This document shows, piece by piece, positions 44,134 through 51,881 of a stretch of 64,000 bases of DNA. Below the pieces are notes generated by a model, which did no database searches, was not told the origin of the DNA, and was given only the letters and a program-made list of their open reading frames with translations. Numbering within the stretch: the first letter of the stretch is position 1; each line of letters starts with the position of its first letter. Both the position numbers and the translations under genes were made by a program. The DNA comes from JACDHG01 sp963811585 (GTDB taxonomy: Bacteria; Actinomycetota; Actinomycetes; Propionibacteriales; Nocardioidaceae), in the NCBI GenBank assembly GCA_963811585.1, contig CAWERR010000006.1, positions 620,001-684,000 on the forward strand, in the 5' to 3' direction.

Positions 44134-45441
44134 TCACGCTGACGCCGGTCGCGGTTGACCGGCACCTCGCTCGCGCGTGATGAACCAGGCGTGCACGGCA
44201 AGCCCGACCAGAGGTCCGACGCAGAGCGCGTACACGCAGCGGTCGACCACAGGCAGCGGCAGGAGCAGTGTGACAACGGTCGCCACTGTCGCGGCAACCC
44301 ATCCAGTGGTGTACGCGTGAAGGCGCCCAAGGGCTAACAGGGCAATCCCGGTGAGAGTGAGCAGCACCAGGGCGACAGCGGCCGCGACGAGCACGGCCAG
44401 CAGCCTTCCGGAGGCGTCGAACTCACTGCCGAGAAGTGCCTCCATCACCGGCGGTCCGGCGACGTACGCCAGGCCGGAGGCAACGCAGCCTGCCACCGAC
44501 GTACGAATGAGAATCTGGAACAGCCGCTTGCGTAGGTCGTCTCGCTTGCGGACGAAGTATGTCAGGATCGCCAGCTGATAACCGTTGAGAGGCAGCATCA
44601 GCGGGGTGCGGGTGATGAGCACTGCGGCGAACAACACTCCGACGGAGGCGTCCAGAGGCTCGTCGGCCGTCAGGCTGACCAGGAAGGGAAAACCCGCAAC
44701 CAAGAGGGCGCTGCAGCCCGTCGCGATCATCGCGTGGACCGACGCCACCAACGTGCCGCTCAGCGAGTCACGATCGCCTCGAGCGCGCAAGGTCGCGCGT
44801 ACGGTCGGCAACGCCAGCAGCGGGATCCAGACGAGCCAGCCGCTGACGATTCCCCACGTGAGCCCCACCAACGAGCCTCCCCACACGCAAACTCCGGCCA
44901 CGACGGCAAGCCGGATGGCGGAGTCGGCTCCCCCGAGCGCCGCAAACGTGCCCCACCGGCTCAGTGCTGCCAGCACACCCCGGAGGACGAGAAAACCCGT
45001 CACGGCGAGCAGCCCGGCGCCAAGGGCCACAGCGATGTCAAACCAGTCATGCCCCAGCACAGAAGGGCCCCAGGCGAACGATGTCGCGATGACCGCCGTG
45101 CTCGCGACGATTCCGATCAAGAGACCGCCGACGACCGGTAGTGGTCGCTGCCACCGGCCAGTTGGTTCTAGGTGACTCGCATCCTGAATCGCCGTGCTCA
45201 CAGCCCGGGAGGTCTCCTGTTGAACTCCTGAGAGGGTCCCCGCGAGAGCGTAGGCGAGCCCCCAGAGCACCGCGAACTGTGCGTACTCGTGCGGTCCACG
45301 AGTTCTAGCAACGATGACAAGTACCAGCCACCCCGCGGCTGCGGTTGCGATGGTGGCCAGACCCACGCTGGCCATTCCTCGCCAGGGCGCCTTGGTCCCG
45401 ATCAGGGTGGGCGGGGACGCATCCTGATTCTGGGGGATCAT
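44134..45441 (-). CDS. Polysaccharide/oligosaccharide flippase-like membrane protein (Wzx/MVF type)
   Basis: A 435-residue protein of mostly hydrophobic segments, about 12-14 in number, beginning GMASVGLATIATAAAGWLVLVIVARTRGP. The layout and the SGVQQETSRAVS segment after the second helix fit the Wzx/oligosaccharide flippase class. ATG 45441 has GGGAGCG upstream. It would move lipid-linked glycan units across the membrane. The gene ends 11 bases from the convergent DUF2142 gene, with no clear terminator between. Confidence 0.8.
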   Translation of the reverse strand: MIPQNQDASPPTLIGTKAPWRGMASVGLATIATAAAGWLVLVIVARTRGPHEYAQFAVLWGLAYALAGTLSGVQQETSRAVSTAIQDASHLEPTGRWQRPLPVVGGLLIGIVASTAVIATSFAWGPSVLGHDWFDIAVALGAGLLAVTGFLVLRGVLAALSRWGTFAALGGADSAIRLAVVAGVCVWGGSLVGLTWGIVSGWLVWIPLLALPTVRATLRARGDRDSLSGTLVASVHAMIATGCSALLVAGFPFLVSLTADEPLDASVGVLFAAVLITRTPLMLPLNGYQLAILTYFVRKRDDLRKRLFQILIRTSVAGCVASGLAYVAGPPVMEALLGSEFDASGRLLAVLVAAAVALVLLTLTGIALLALGRLHAYTTGWVAATVATVVTLLLPLPVVDRCVYALCVGPLVGLAVHAWFITRERGAGQPRPASA

Positions 45442-45486
45442 GAGGCGCTCCCTTCCGGCAGCGGTAGCAGGCGTTTCGCGACACTG

Positions 45487-46281
45487 TTAGTCAGCGCCCA
45501 CTCCGCTCTTTCCTGAATCCTTGACCGCCACCACCAACAATGCCTTTGAGATCCACCAGAACGAAGGGAACCGACGCAGCATCGACATCCCGACGCGGTA
45601 GTGGATCGGAGTCCCGGCCTTCGTGCCTGCAGGGTCAGCGGGCAGCACGAGGCGCCAGGAGAGCTCTGGATGGGCGGACAGAACTCGTCTCAATGACCGC
45701 ACCGACGGTGCATAGCTCGCGTCGGTGTAGTCCGTGCCACGCCCGGACCAACGGAGGTACTTGTTGGCCCAGTGCAACGGAAGGTAGCTCAGGAACGGGA
45801 GTCGATAGTGGGCTTCAATCGGCCACAGCCGGTTGGGGACGAGGAGGTACACCACGCCGCCGGTGCGCAGGCAGTCGCTGATGACGCGGATGGCGTTGTC
45901 ATGATCGGGGAGGTGCTCGTAGACGTTGTCGAGCACGACGAGATCGTAGGCATCCTTGTCGAGCAGGTCGTCGATTCCCTCGCAGCGGAAGGACAGTTGC
46001 GCGTCAACGCCTTCGGCTACGAGCCGTTGAGCGCTCTCATACAGCGTCCGAGCCGGCTCGATTCCGACAGCAGATGCACAACGCCGGGCAAGCTCCAGCG
46101 TGGTGTGGCCATAGCCGGAGCCAACGTCGAGCACGTCGATCTGGTCAACAGGCTTGCTAAGCCATGGTCGGGTCGTCTCTATGGCCTGATTAGCAGACCA
46201 GATCGCCAGCGGTGGCCGGGCATCCGCCATTTTGGTGAAGTCGACGTACGCCGGCTGGTGGTCGTGCTCATATGTGCTCAC
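45487..46281 (-). CDS. Class I SAM-dependent methyltransferase
   Basis: A 264-residue enzyme starting at GTG 46281, overlapping the stop of the next methyltransferase gene. Motif I is IDVLDVGSGYGHTTLELA, and motif IV is DLVVLDNVYEHLPDHDNAI; the VPNRLWPIEAHYRLPFLSYLPLHWANK region is typical of glycan-cluster methyltransferases (Methyltransf_11 type). By neighbourhood it probably methylates a surface sugar. The acceptor cannot be told from the sequence. Confidence 0.85.
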   Translation of the reverse strand: MSTYEHDHQPAYVDFTKMADARPPLAIWSANQAIETTRPWLSKPVDQIDVLDVGSGYGHTTLELARRCASAVGIEPARTLYESAQRLVAEGVDAQLSFRCEGIDDLLDKDAYDLVVLDNVYEHLPDHDNAIRVISDCLRTGGVVYLLVPNRLWPIEAHYRLPFLSYLPLHWANKYLRWSGRGTDYTDASYAPSVRSLRRVLSAHPELSWRLVLPADPAGTKAGTPIHYRVGMSMLRRFPSFWWISKALLVVAVKDSGKSGVGAD

Positions 46282-46910
46282 TCGATCGGCCGGGTGAAGA
46301 CAGCCGTGTGCGCGAGCGTCGGCTTGGACGGGGCAAAGCCGCGTACGACGCGCCGAGGCCAGTCGACCAGGTCGAAGGCGTCGCGGTATCTCTTGCGATC
46401 GGCATCATCAAGGAGCAGGGACCCGCCGGGCTTGACCTTGGCCACGGCGCGAGCAAAGCACCGCACCCGCTCGCGACCGTCAACGACCACGAGGTCGAAG
46501 CTGTCGTCGGGGAATGCGTCGATCGACCCGACGTACATTTCATAGTCATCAGCCGACGAGCGATAAAGCAGTGTCACGTTCGAGGTGCCACCCAGTCGTG
46601 ACTCCAGCATCGAGAACCACTCACGGTGATGCTCGACCGTTGTCACGCGACCGAACCGGTCGGCGAACCATGCGGTAGAGCCGCCGCCCCCGAACTCGAA
46701 CACAGCCGACTTTTTGGTCGCGGCCGCACCCAGCTCGTCGGTCAGCGCGAATGGGAGCCAGGCCTGACGCAGATCCAGCGTCGCCTTCCCCAAGGTGCGC
46801 AGCATCCGCGAGAAGTCTCGGGCGTACGCCGGCCGGCGAACAAGCCACACGCACGTGAGCACGCCACTCCTCAGGACCGCCAAGACGCCCGTCAGAGGGG
46901 GTCTACGCAT
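46278..46910 (-). CDS. Class I SAM methyltransferase-like protein
   Basis: A 210-residue protein, ATG 46910, overlapping the ugd 3' end by eight bases. It has a Rossmann methyltransferase core with a glycine-rich motif I (VFEFGGGGSTAWFADRFG), an acidic end of strand 2 (TTVEHHREW) and DLVVVDGRERVRCF. The class is seen in exopolysaccharide clusters. The first 40 residues are basic and partly hydrophobic and may touch the membrane. It belongs to the ugd-methyltransferase-methyltransferase run. Confidence 0.75.
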   Translation of the reverse strand: MRRPPLTGVLAVLRSGVLTCVWLVRRPAYARDFSRMLRTLGKATLDLRQAWLPFALTDELGAAATKKSAVFEFGGGGSTAWFADRFGRVTTVEHHREWFSMLESRLGGTSNVTLLYRSSADDYEMYVGSIDAFPDDSFDLVVVDGRERVRCFARAVAKVKPGGSLLLDDADRKRYRDAFDLVDWPRRVVRGFAPSKPTLAHTAVFTRPIE

Positions 46911-48276
46911 GCCGTGCCAGCTCAGGCTCGGCGGGCAGCCCCGCGATCAGTGCCGGCCGGCCTATCGAGACGTAGGTCCATCCGTGCATGCTCCACGACT
47001 CACCATGCAGGGCGTTTCGACCGTCGAGGATGACCGGCGTGCGGACGAGTCGCGTCAGTTTTGCGATGTCCAGCTTCCGGTACTCCTCCCACTCGGTGAG
47101 GTGGAGCAGGATGTCAGCACCGCGGCAGGCTTCCTCGACGTTCTCCTCGTAGCGGAGGTGCGGGTATGCCAGGCGGGCCGCGTCAAGAGCGCGCGGATCA
47201 TGCACGGTCACAGTGGCACCCTCGCGCAGCGCCCTCATCGCCACCTCGAGCGAGGGCGACTCGCGCAGGTCATCGCTGTTCGGCTTGAAGGCTGCCCCGA
47301 GAATTGCGACTGCCTTGCCCCGCAAGCTGCCTGAGCAGTAGGTGCGAGCAAGATCCAGCATCTTTGTCTGACGGCTCTCGTTGATGGCGTTCACATGGCT
47401 CAGCAGTGTCACGCAGGCATCCGCGCCCAGCTCTTCGGATCGCGCAGCAAGCGCGCGGACATCCTTCGGCAGGCATCCCCCGCCATATCCCAGTCCCGCC
47501 CCCAGGAACTTCGGACCGATGCGATCATCGAGGCCGAGCGCCTGGGCCAGCTGGACGACGTCGGCTCCTGCCACGTCGCAGAGGTCGGCCATGCTGTTGA
47601 TGAACGAGATCTTGGTGGCGAGGAAGGCGTTGGCGGCAACCTTGACGAGCTCGGCCGTCTCAAAGTCGGTGACCAGCCGGGGGACGCCAAGTGCCAACGC
47701 GGGCGCGTAGATCTCGTCAAGGAGCTCGATGTCTTGCTCGGCCGAGTCAGGGTGTACGCCGTACACAAGTCGGCTTGGACGCAGCGTGTCGTCGATGGCC
47801 GTGCCTTCGCGGAGGAACTCGGGGTTCCAGGCAAGCCGGACCTCACCGGGCGTCGGCGCGGTTGCTCTGAGCCGGGTCAGGATCGCATCGGCCGTGCCGA
47901 CCGGCACCGTCGACTTGCCCACCACAAGTGCGCCTGGGCGAAGTCGGCTGGCAAGCGACTCAACAGCACTGAACACGTACGACGTGTCGGCCGTACGTCC
48001 GTCGCTGCTCTGCGGTGTTCCGACGCAGATGAAGTGCACGTCCGCTTCGGCGATGTCGTCGTAGTCACAGGTGAACCGAAGGCGCCCGGTCGACAACACC
48101 CGGGCGAGCAGCGCGTCGAGACCAGGCTCGAAGAACGGAGCCGAGCCGGCGGCGAGAGCCTCGACTCGTTGTCGGTCGACGTCAACGGCAACCACGTCGT
48201 GGCCGAGCTCTGCCATGCAGGCGGCATGGACTGCCCCCAGGTACCCAGTACCGATGACAGAGATAGTGCGGGTCAC
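46903..48276 (-). CDS. ugd: UDP-glucose 6-dehydrogenase
   Basis: A 457-residue enzyme starting at GTG 48276. It shows the NAD-binding ISVIGTGYLGAVHAACMAELG, the ICVGTPQ block, the STVPVGTAD segment, EFLREGTAID, and the catalytic cysteine in GYGGGCLPKDVRAL, with AILGAAFKPNSDDLRESPS at the start of the C-terminal domain. It oxidises UDP-glucose to UDP-glucuronate with two NAD+. UDP-glucuronate would feed the nearby glycosyltransferases for an acidic surface polymer. It heads a minus-strand run with two methyltransferase genes and a flippase gene. Confidence 0.93.
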   Translation of the reverse strand: MTRTISVIGTGYLGAVHAACMAELGHDVVAVDVDRQRVEALAAGSAPFFEPGLDALLARVLSTGRLRFTCDYDDIAEADVHFICVGTPQSSDGRTADTSYVFSAVESLASRLRPGALVVGKSTVPVGTADAILTRLRATAPTPGEVRLAWNPEFLREGTAIDDTLRPSRLVYGVHPDSAEQDIELLDEIYAPALALGVPRLVTDFETAELVKVAANAFLATKISFINSMADLCDVAGADVVQLAQALGLDDRIGPKFLGAGLGYGGGCLPKDVRALAARSEELGADACVTLLSHVNAINESRQTKMLDLARTYCSGSLRGKAVAILGAAFKPNSDDLRESPSLEVAMRALREGATVTVHDPRALDAARLAYPHLRYEENVEEACRGADILLHLTEWEEYRKLDIAKLTRLVRTPVILDGRNALHGESWSMHGWTYVSIGRPALIAGLPAEPELARHA

Positions 48277-48337
48277 ATTGCCACTCTAAGTGTTCGACCA
48301 TGAGCCAACGGTGATCTTGGGCCAACTCGTCGCGTGG

Positions 48338-49291
48338 TTAGTCCGGGCGGTGGGCATGGAAGAGACGCCGATAGATCCGTCGCATCAGCCCCGCCGGCAG
48401 CAGCCTGAACAGCGAGCGGACCGCCAGGTTCGCGATCATGCGAGGACGTCCGATGAGCCCGTAGGACCTCAGCCGCTGCTGCAAAGTGAGCTCACATCGG
48501 AACATCGCGGCACTTCGGCGGCGACGAAACATCGCGGGGTCGGCCCGGAACAGCACCAGCGGCTCGGCGAGGTTGTGCATGCGAGCGCCTGCGACGAGCA
48601 TTCTGGCGAAGAAGTCGTAGTCCTGCATGAAGCGCATCGACTGATAACCCCCAGCCGCGATCGCCATCTCGCGGCGGTAGACCGCGGTGGGGTGGTTGAT
48701 GGGGTTGTTCATCCTCATGTACCGCGCGATGTCGCGGTGCTCGGAAGGTAGCTGTCGGACCCCGATGACGTTGTCCTCGTCGCCCTCGAACTCCAGCATC
48801 GCCGCACCCACGAGGTCGTACTTCTCGGTTCGAAGAGCTTCCACCTGGAACTCGAAGCGAGCAGGGACGGCGATGTCATCCGCATCCATCTTGGCGATCC
48901 ACGGCGCCGATGCGTGGTTAAGTCCGGCTTGGTTGGCCACGGCCGCGCCCTGGTTCTCGGACAAGGTCAGGCGGTGTAGTGGCGGCGTCGATCCGGCAAA
49001 CGCCTCGAGCACGTCATGGTGATCGGGCGACAGTGGACCGTCTTCGACGAGCACGATCTCCTGCGGGAGGAGGCTTTGGTCGTAGACGCTTGTGAGGGCC
49101 CGACGAAGGTGGGCGGGGTCGACTCCCGCGTGAACCGGGAGCACGACCGAGAGGGCATAAGGATCGTTCAGGGTCGCCTCCAACTCTGGCGATGAGGCCA
49201 GCGGTGTCCGTCGCCGAACGATACCCGGCCGGGTGCCGGGCGGGCGCGTCGTGGCGGTTTCGTCGGTGGGCAGGCCTACCGTTCGAAACAT
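48338..49291 (-). CDS. GT2 glycosyltransferase
   Basis: A GT-A fold family-2 enzyme: YALSVVLPVHAGVDPAHLRRAL, LVEDGPLSPDHH, NQGAAVANQAGL and KMDADDIAVPARFE with the metal-binding DxD. The frame is open further upstream, but similarity begins only about 45 residues after ATG 49291, so the true start may lie lower, perhaps TTG 49183. If ATG 49291 is used, its codon lies within the same CATG as the ATG of the divergent nuclease gene. Likely role: adding a sugar to the surface glycan built by the neighbouring genes. Confidence 0.82.
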   Translation of the reverse strand: MFRTVGLPTDETATTRPPGTRPGIVRRRTPLASSPELEATLNDPYALSVVLPVHAGVDPAHLRRALTSVYDQSLLPQEIVLVEDGPLSPDHHDVLEAFAGSTPPLHRLTLSENQGAAVANQAGLNHASAPWIAKMDADDIAVPARFEFQVEALRTEKYDLVGAAMLEFEGDEDNVIGVRQLPSEHRDIARYMRMNNPINHPTAVYRREMAIAAGGYQSMRFMQDYDFFARMLVAGARMHNLAEPLVLFRADPAMFRRRRSAAMFRCELTLQQRLRSYGLIGRPRMIANLAVRSLFRLLPAGLMRRIYRRLFHAHRPD

Positions 49292-51089
49292 GAGCACCTT
49301 GCTCGATGCGCCCACCCCGTCGTCGGCTCCGACGACGTACACCGCGGTGCAGCAGACGTTTGACGAGCTGGGGACTGCGCTGCGCGACGTCACGTTCGTC
49401 GTGGTCGACCTCGAGACGACGGGTGGCTCAGCCACCGCCGGCTCGTCGATCACGGAGATCGGTGCGGTCAAGGTGTGTCAGGGAGAGGTGCTCGGCGAGT
49501 TCCAGACGTTGGTGCGGCCGAGTGAGCCGATCCCGCCGTTCATCTCGGTGCTGACCGGGATCACCAACTCGATGGTGGCCGATGCGCCGCGCATCGAGTC
49601 GTCCCTGCCGGCGTTCCTCGAGTTTGCGCGCGGCTGTGTGCTGGTGGCCCACAATGCGCCGTTCGACGTTGGCTTCCTGCGCCACTACTCCGAGCTGCTC
49701 GGGCTGGGTTGGCCGCGCTTCGACGTGCTCGACACCGCGAAGCTGGCTCGCCGTGTTGTCACCCGCGATGACGCGCCCAACTGCAAGCTGTCGTCGCTCG
49801 CGCGGCTCTTCAAGGCATCGACCATGCCCAACCACCGCGCCCTGTCCGACGCCCGCGCCACCGTCGACGTGCTGCACGGCCTGATGGAGCGGCTCGGCAA
49901 CCTCGGTGTCCATACCCTCGAAGAGCTGCAGACGTTTTCCTCGCGGGTGTCGACCGCGCAGCGCAAGAAGCGCTACCTCGCCGAGCAGCTGCCACACTCC
50001 CCCGGCGTCTACCTGTTCCGAGACGGCCGAGGCAGGGTGCTGTACGTCGGCACATCCAAGGATCTGCGCTCCCGCGTGCGCACCTACTTCACCGCCAGTG
50101 AGACCCGCTCCCGGATGGGCGAGATGGTAGGCCTCGCGGAATCCGTCGAGGGCATCTGCTGCGCCACGCCGCTGGAGGCGGAGGTGCGCGAGCTACGCCT
50201 CATCGCCGAGCACAAGCCGCGCTACAACCGGCGGTCGAAGTTCCCCGAGCGGGTTAGCTGGGTCAAGCTCACCGTCGAGCCGTGGCCACGGCTGTCGCTC
50301 GTGCGCCAGGTGCTCGACGACGACGCCGACTACCTCGGGCCGTTCCGCTCCCGCAAGCAGGCCGAGGCGGCCGTGGCCGCCCTGCACGAGAGCTTCCCGA
50401 TCCGCCAGTGCAGTGGCCGGATGCCGCTGCGGCCCAGTCGGAGCGCCTGCATCCTTGCCGAGATGGGCCGCTGCCTTGCGCCGTGCGACGGCACCGCCAG
50501 CGCCGACGACTACCTCATCACGGTCGAGTCCGTACGCCGGAGCCTCGACGCATCACCGGCGCGGGTGACGGAGGCCATCCGCCACCGGATGGAGCTGCTC
50601 GCCGAGGCCGAGCGATTCGAAGAGGCGGCCACTCACCGCCACCGGATGACCAGCTTCGTGCGGGCGGCCGCCCGGACACAGCGGTTGAAGGCACTGACGT
50701 CATGCGCCGAGATCGTGGCGGCCAGGCGCTCCGACGATGGGCTGTGGTTGGTGCATGTGATCCGCCACGGCAGGTTGGCCGGGGCAGGCGTCATACCTGC
50801 TGGGGTGTCCGCGCGGGACTGGACCGAGGAATTGCGGGCCGGCGCAGACACCGTTGTCCCTGGTCCAGGACCGGCGCCCGCAGCGACACCCGAGGAGTCC
50901 GAGAAGGTGCTGCGCTGGCTCGAGCAGCCGGCGGTTCGCCTTGTTCACGTGGTCGGCACGTGGTCGTGCCCCGTCGACGGGGCCGAGTCGCAGCGCGAGT
51001 TCCTCGACACCATCGACGCGTCGCGCGAGACGCTCACGCCGTTCGACAACCCGCGCCTGTCGTCGACACTGTCGCGCCCCGCCCGTTGA
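49290..51089 (+). CDS. DnaQ-like DEDDh exonuclease fused to UvrC/Cho-type GIY-YIG nuclease
   Basis: A 599-residue protein taken from ATG 49290; an in-frame GTG at 49233 is an alternative. Residues about 30-195 form a DEDDh 3'-5' exonuclease (FVVVDLETTG, AHNAPFDVGFL, HRALSDARATVDVL). From about residue 225 comes a GIY-YIG domain (PGVYLFRDGRGRVLYVGTS with the RSRVRTYF helix) and a UvrC-like Cys-containing segment (CILAEMGRCLAPCDG), then a UvrBC-type helix. It lacks the RNase H-like half of UvrC. It is expected to act in DNA repair. M. tuberculosis Rv2191 has the same plan and gene neighbourhood as I recall it. Confidence 0.9.
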   Translation: MSTLLDAPTPSSAPTTYTAVQQTFDELGTALRDVTFVVVDLETTGGSATAGSSITEIGAVKVCQGEVLGEFQTLVRPSEPIPPFISVLTGITNSMVADAPRIESSLPAFLEFARGCVLVAHNAPFDVGFLRHYSELLGLGWPRFDVLDTAKLARRVVTRDDAPNCKLSSLARLFKASTMPNHRALSDARATVDVLHGLMERLGNLGVHTLEELQTFSSRVSTAQRKKRYLAEQLPHSPGVYLFRDGRGRVLYVGTSKDLRSRVRTYFTASETRSRMGEMVGLAESVEGICCATPLEAEVRELRLIAEHKPRYNRRSKFPERVSWVKLTVEPWPRLSLVRQVLDDDADYLGPFRSRKQAEAAVAALHESFPIRQCSGRMPLRPSRSACILAEMGRCLAPCDGTASADDYLITVESVRRSLDASPARVTEAIRHRMELLAEAERFEEAATHRHRMTSFVRAAARTQRLKALTSCAEIVAARRSDDGLWLVHVIRHGRLAGAGVIPAGVSARDWTEELRAGADTVVPGPGPAPAATPEESEKVLRWLEQPAVRLVHVVGTWSCPVDGAESQREFLDTIDASRETLTPFDNPRLSSTLSRPAR

Positions 51090-51193
51090 CCCCGACGCAC
51101 CAACGAATTCGCCTGAGGTTTCGTCGGGCTGGTCAGCCGCGACCGCATCGTAGGACTAGGTGTCCGATACGGGTGTTTTGGCCACCCGCCGGT

Positions 51194-51211
51194 ATCAGCC
51201 GTTCGGCTGGT
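51194..51211. promoter_or_regulatory. 18-bp palindromic site upstream of tadE
   Basis: ATCAGCCGTTCGGCTGGT matches the shared palindrome at 17 of 18 positions and sits 52 bases ahead of the TadE start. A TTATTACTG stretch 27 bases later may hold the -10 box. This places tadEG, which is 22 kb away from the pilin genes, under the same motif. Confidence 0.65.
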
Positions 51212-51263
51212 TCTCTCGTCATACCAGCGTCATCGCCTTATTACTGTCCGTAGCATCGGGGAC

Positions 51264-51881
51264 ATGATCATTGGGACACGCTGGCTGCGTGGTGCTGCTA
51301 CACGCCGAGCCGACCGTCAGCGCGGGGACCGCGGCGCTGTAGCCGTCGAGGCCGCCCTGATCACGCCCATTCTCATCCTGCTCGTCTTCGGAATCATCGA
51401 GTTCGGCCTTGTCTTCAAGGACCAGCTCGGCCTGACCTCGTCCGTGCGCGCGGGCGCCAGGATCGCCAGCGCCGAGCCGCGCAAGGCCACTTTTGCTCAA
51501 GACGCCGCCGACCAGGTCGCCCGCGAAGGTGGGGCCCTGAGGATGGCCTCAGTCAAAGAGTTGTGGGTCTACAAGGCAGACCCGGCATTCCTGACAACAA
51601 GAGGCACTCCCGTAGGCGGCTCAGGCACGTTCACCACCTGCACGGTTTGTGTCAAGTTCACTTGGAACGCCTCCCAGAACAAGTTCTTGCCGTCCTCCAC
51701 TACCTGGACCTCTCTTCAGCAGAACGCCTGTCAGGGCGATGTCAACCGCGAGAGCGTCGGCGTCTACCTCAAGTTTGACCACGACGCGGTCACCGGACTG
51801 CTCTTCAACAGCCTGATGCTCGACTCGCACACCGTGATGAGCCTCGAGCCCATGCCCACGTCTGGTCCCTGCAAGCCATGA
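51264..51881 (+). CDS. TadE-like pseudopilin
   Basis: A 205-residue protein, ATG 51264 after a GGGGAC site. A basic leader precedes the TadE signature RGAVAVEAALITPILILLVFGIIEFG, here seen as a prepilin-like cleavage site (Gly before AVAVE) and membrane helix. The rest lies outside the cell and has a Cys pair (TTCTVCVKF) plus two more cysteines, allowing disulphides. TadE/TadF pseudopilins are minor pilus subunits. It overlaps tadG (ATGA). With tadG it makes a second small tad locus away from the main one. Confidence 0.88.
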   Translation: MIIGTRWLRGAATRRADRQRGDRGAVAVEAALITPILILLVFGIIEFGLVFKDQLGLTSSVRAGARIASAEPRKATFAQDAADQVAREGGALRMASVKELWVYKADPAFLTTRGTPVGGSGTFTTCTVCVKFTWNASQNKFLPSSTTWTSLQQNACQGDVNRESVGVYLKFDHDAVTGLLFNSLMLDSHTVMSLEPMPTSGPCKP

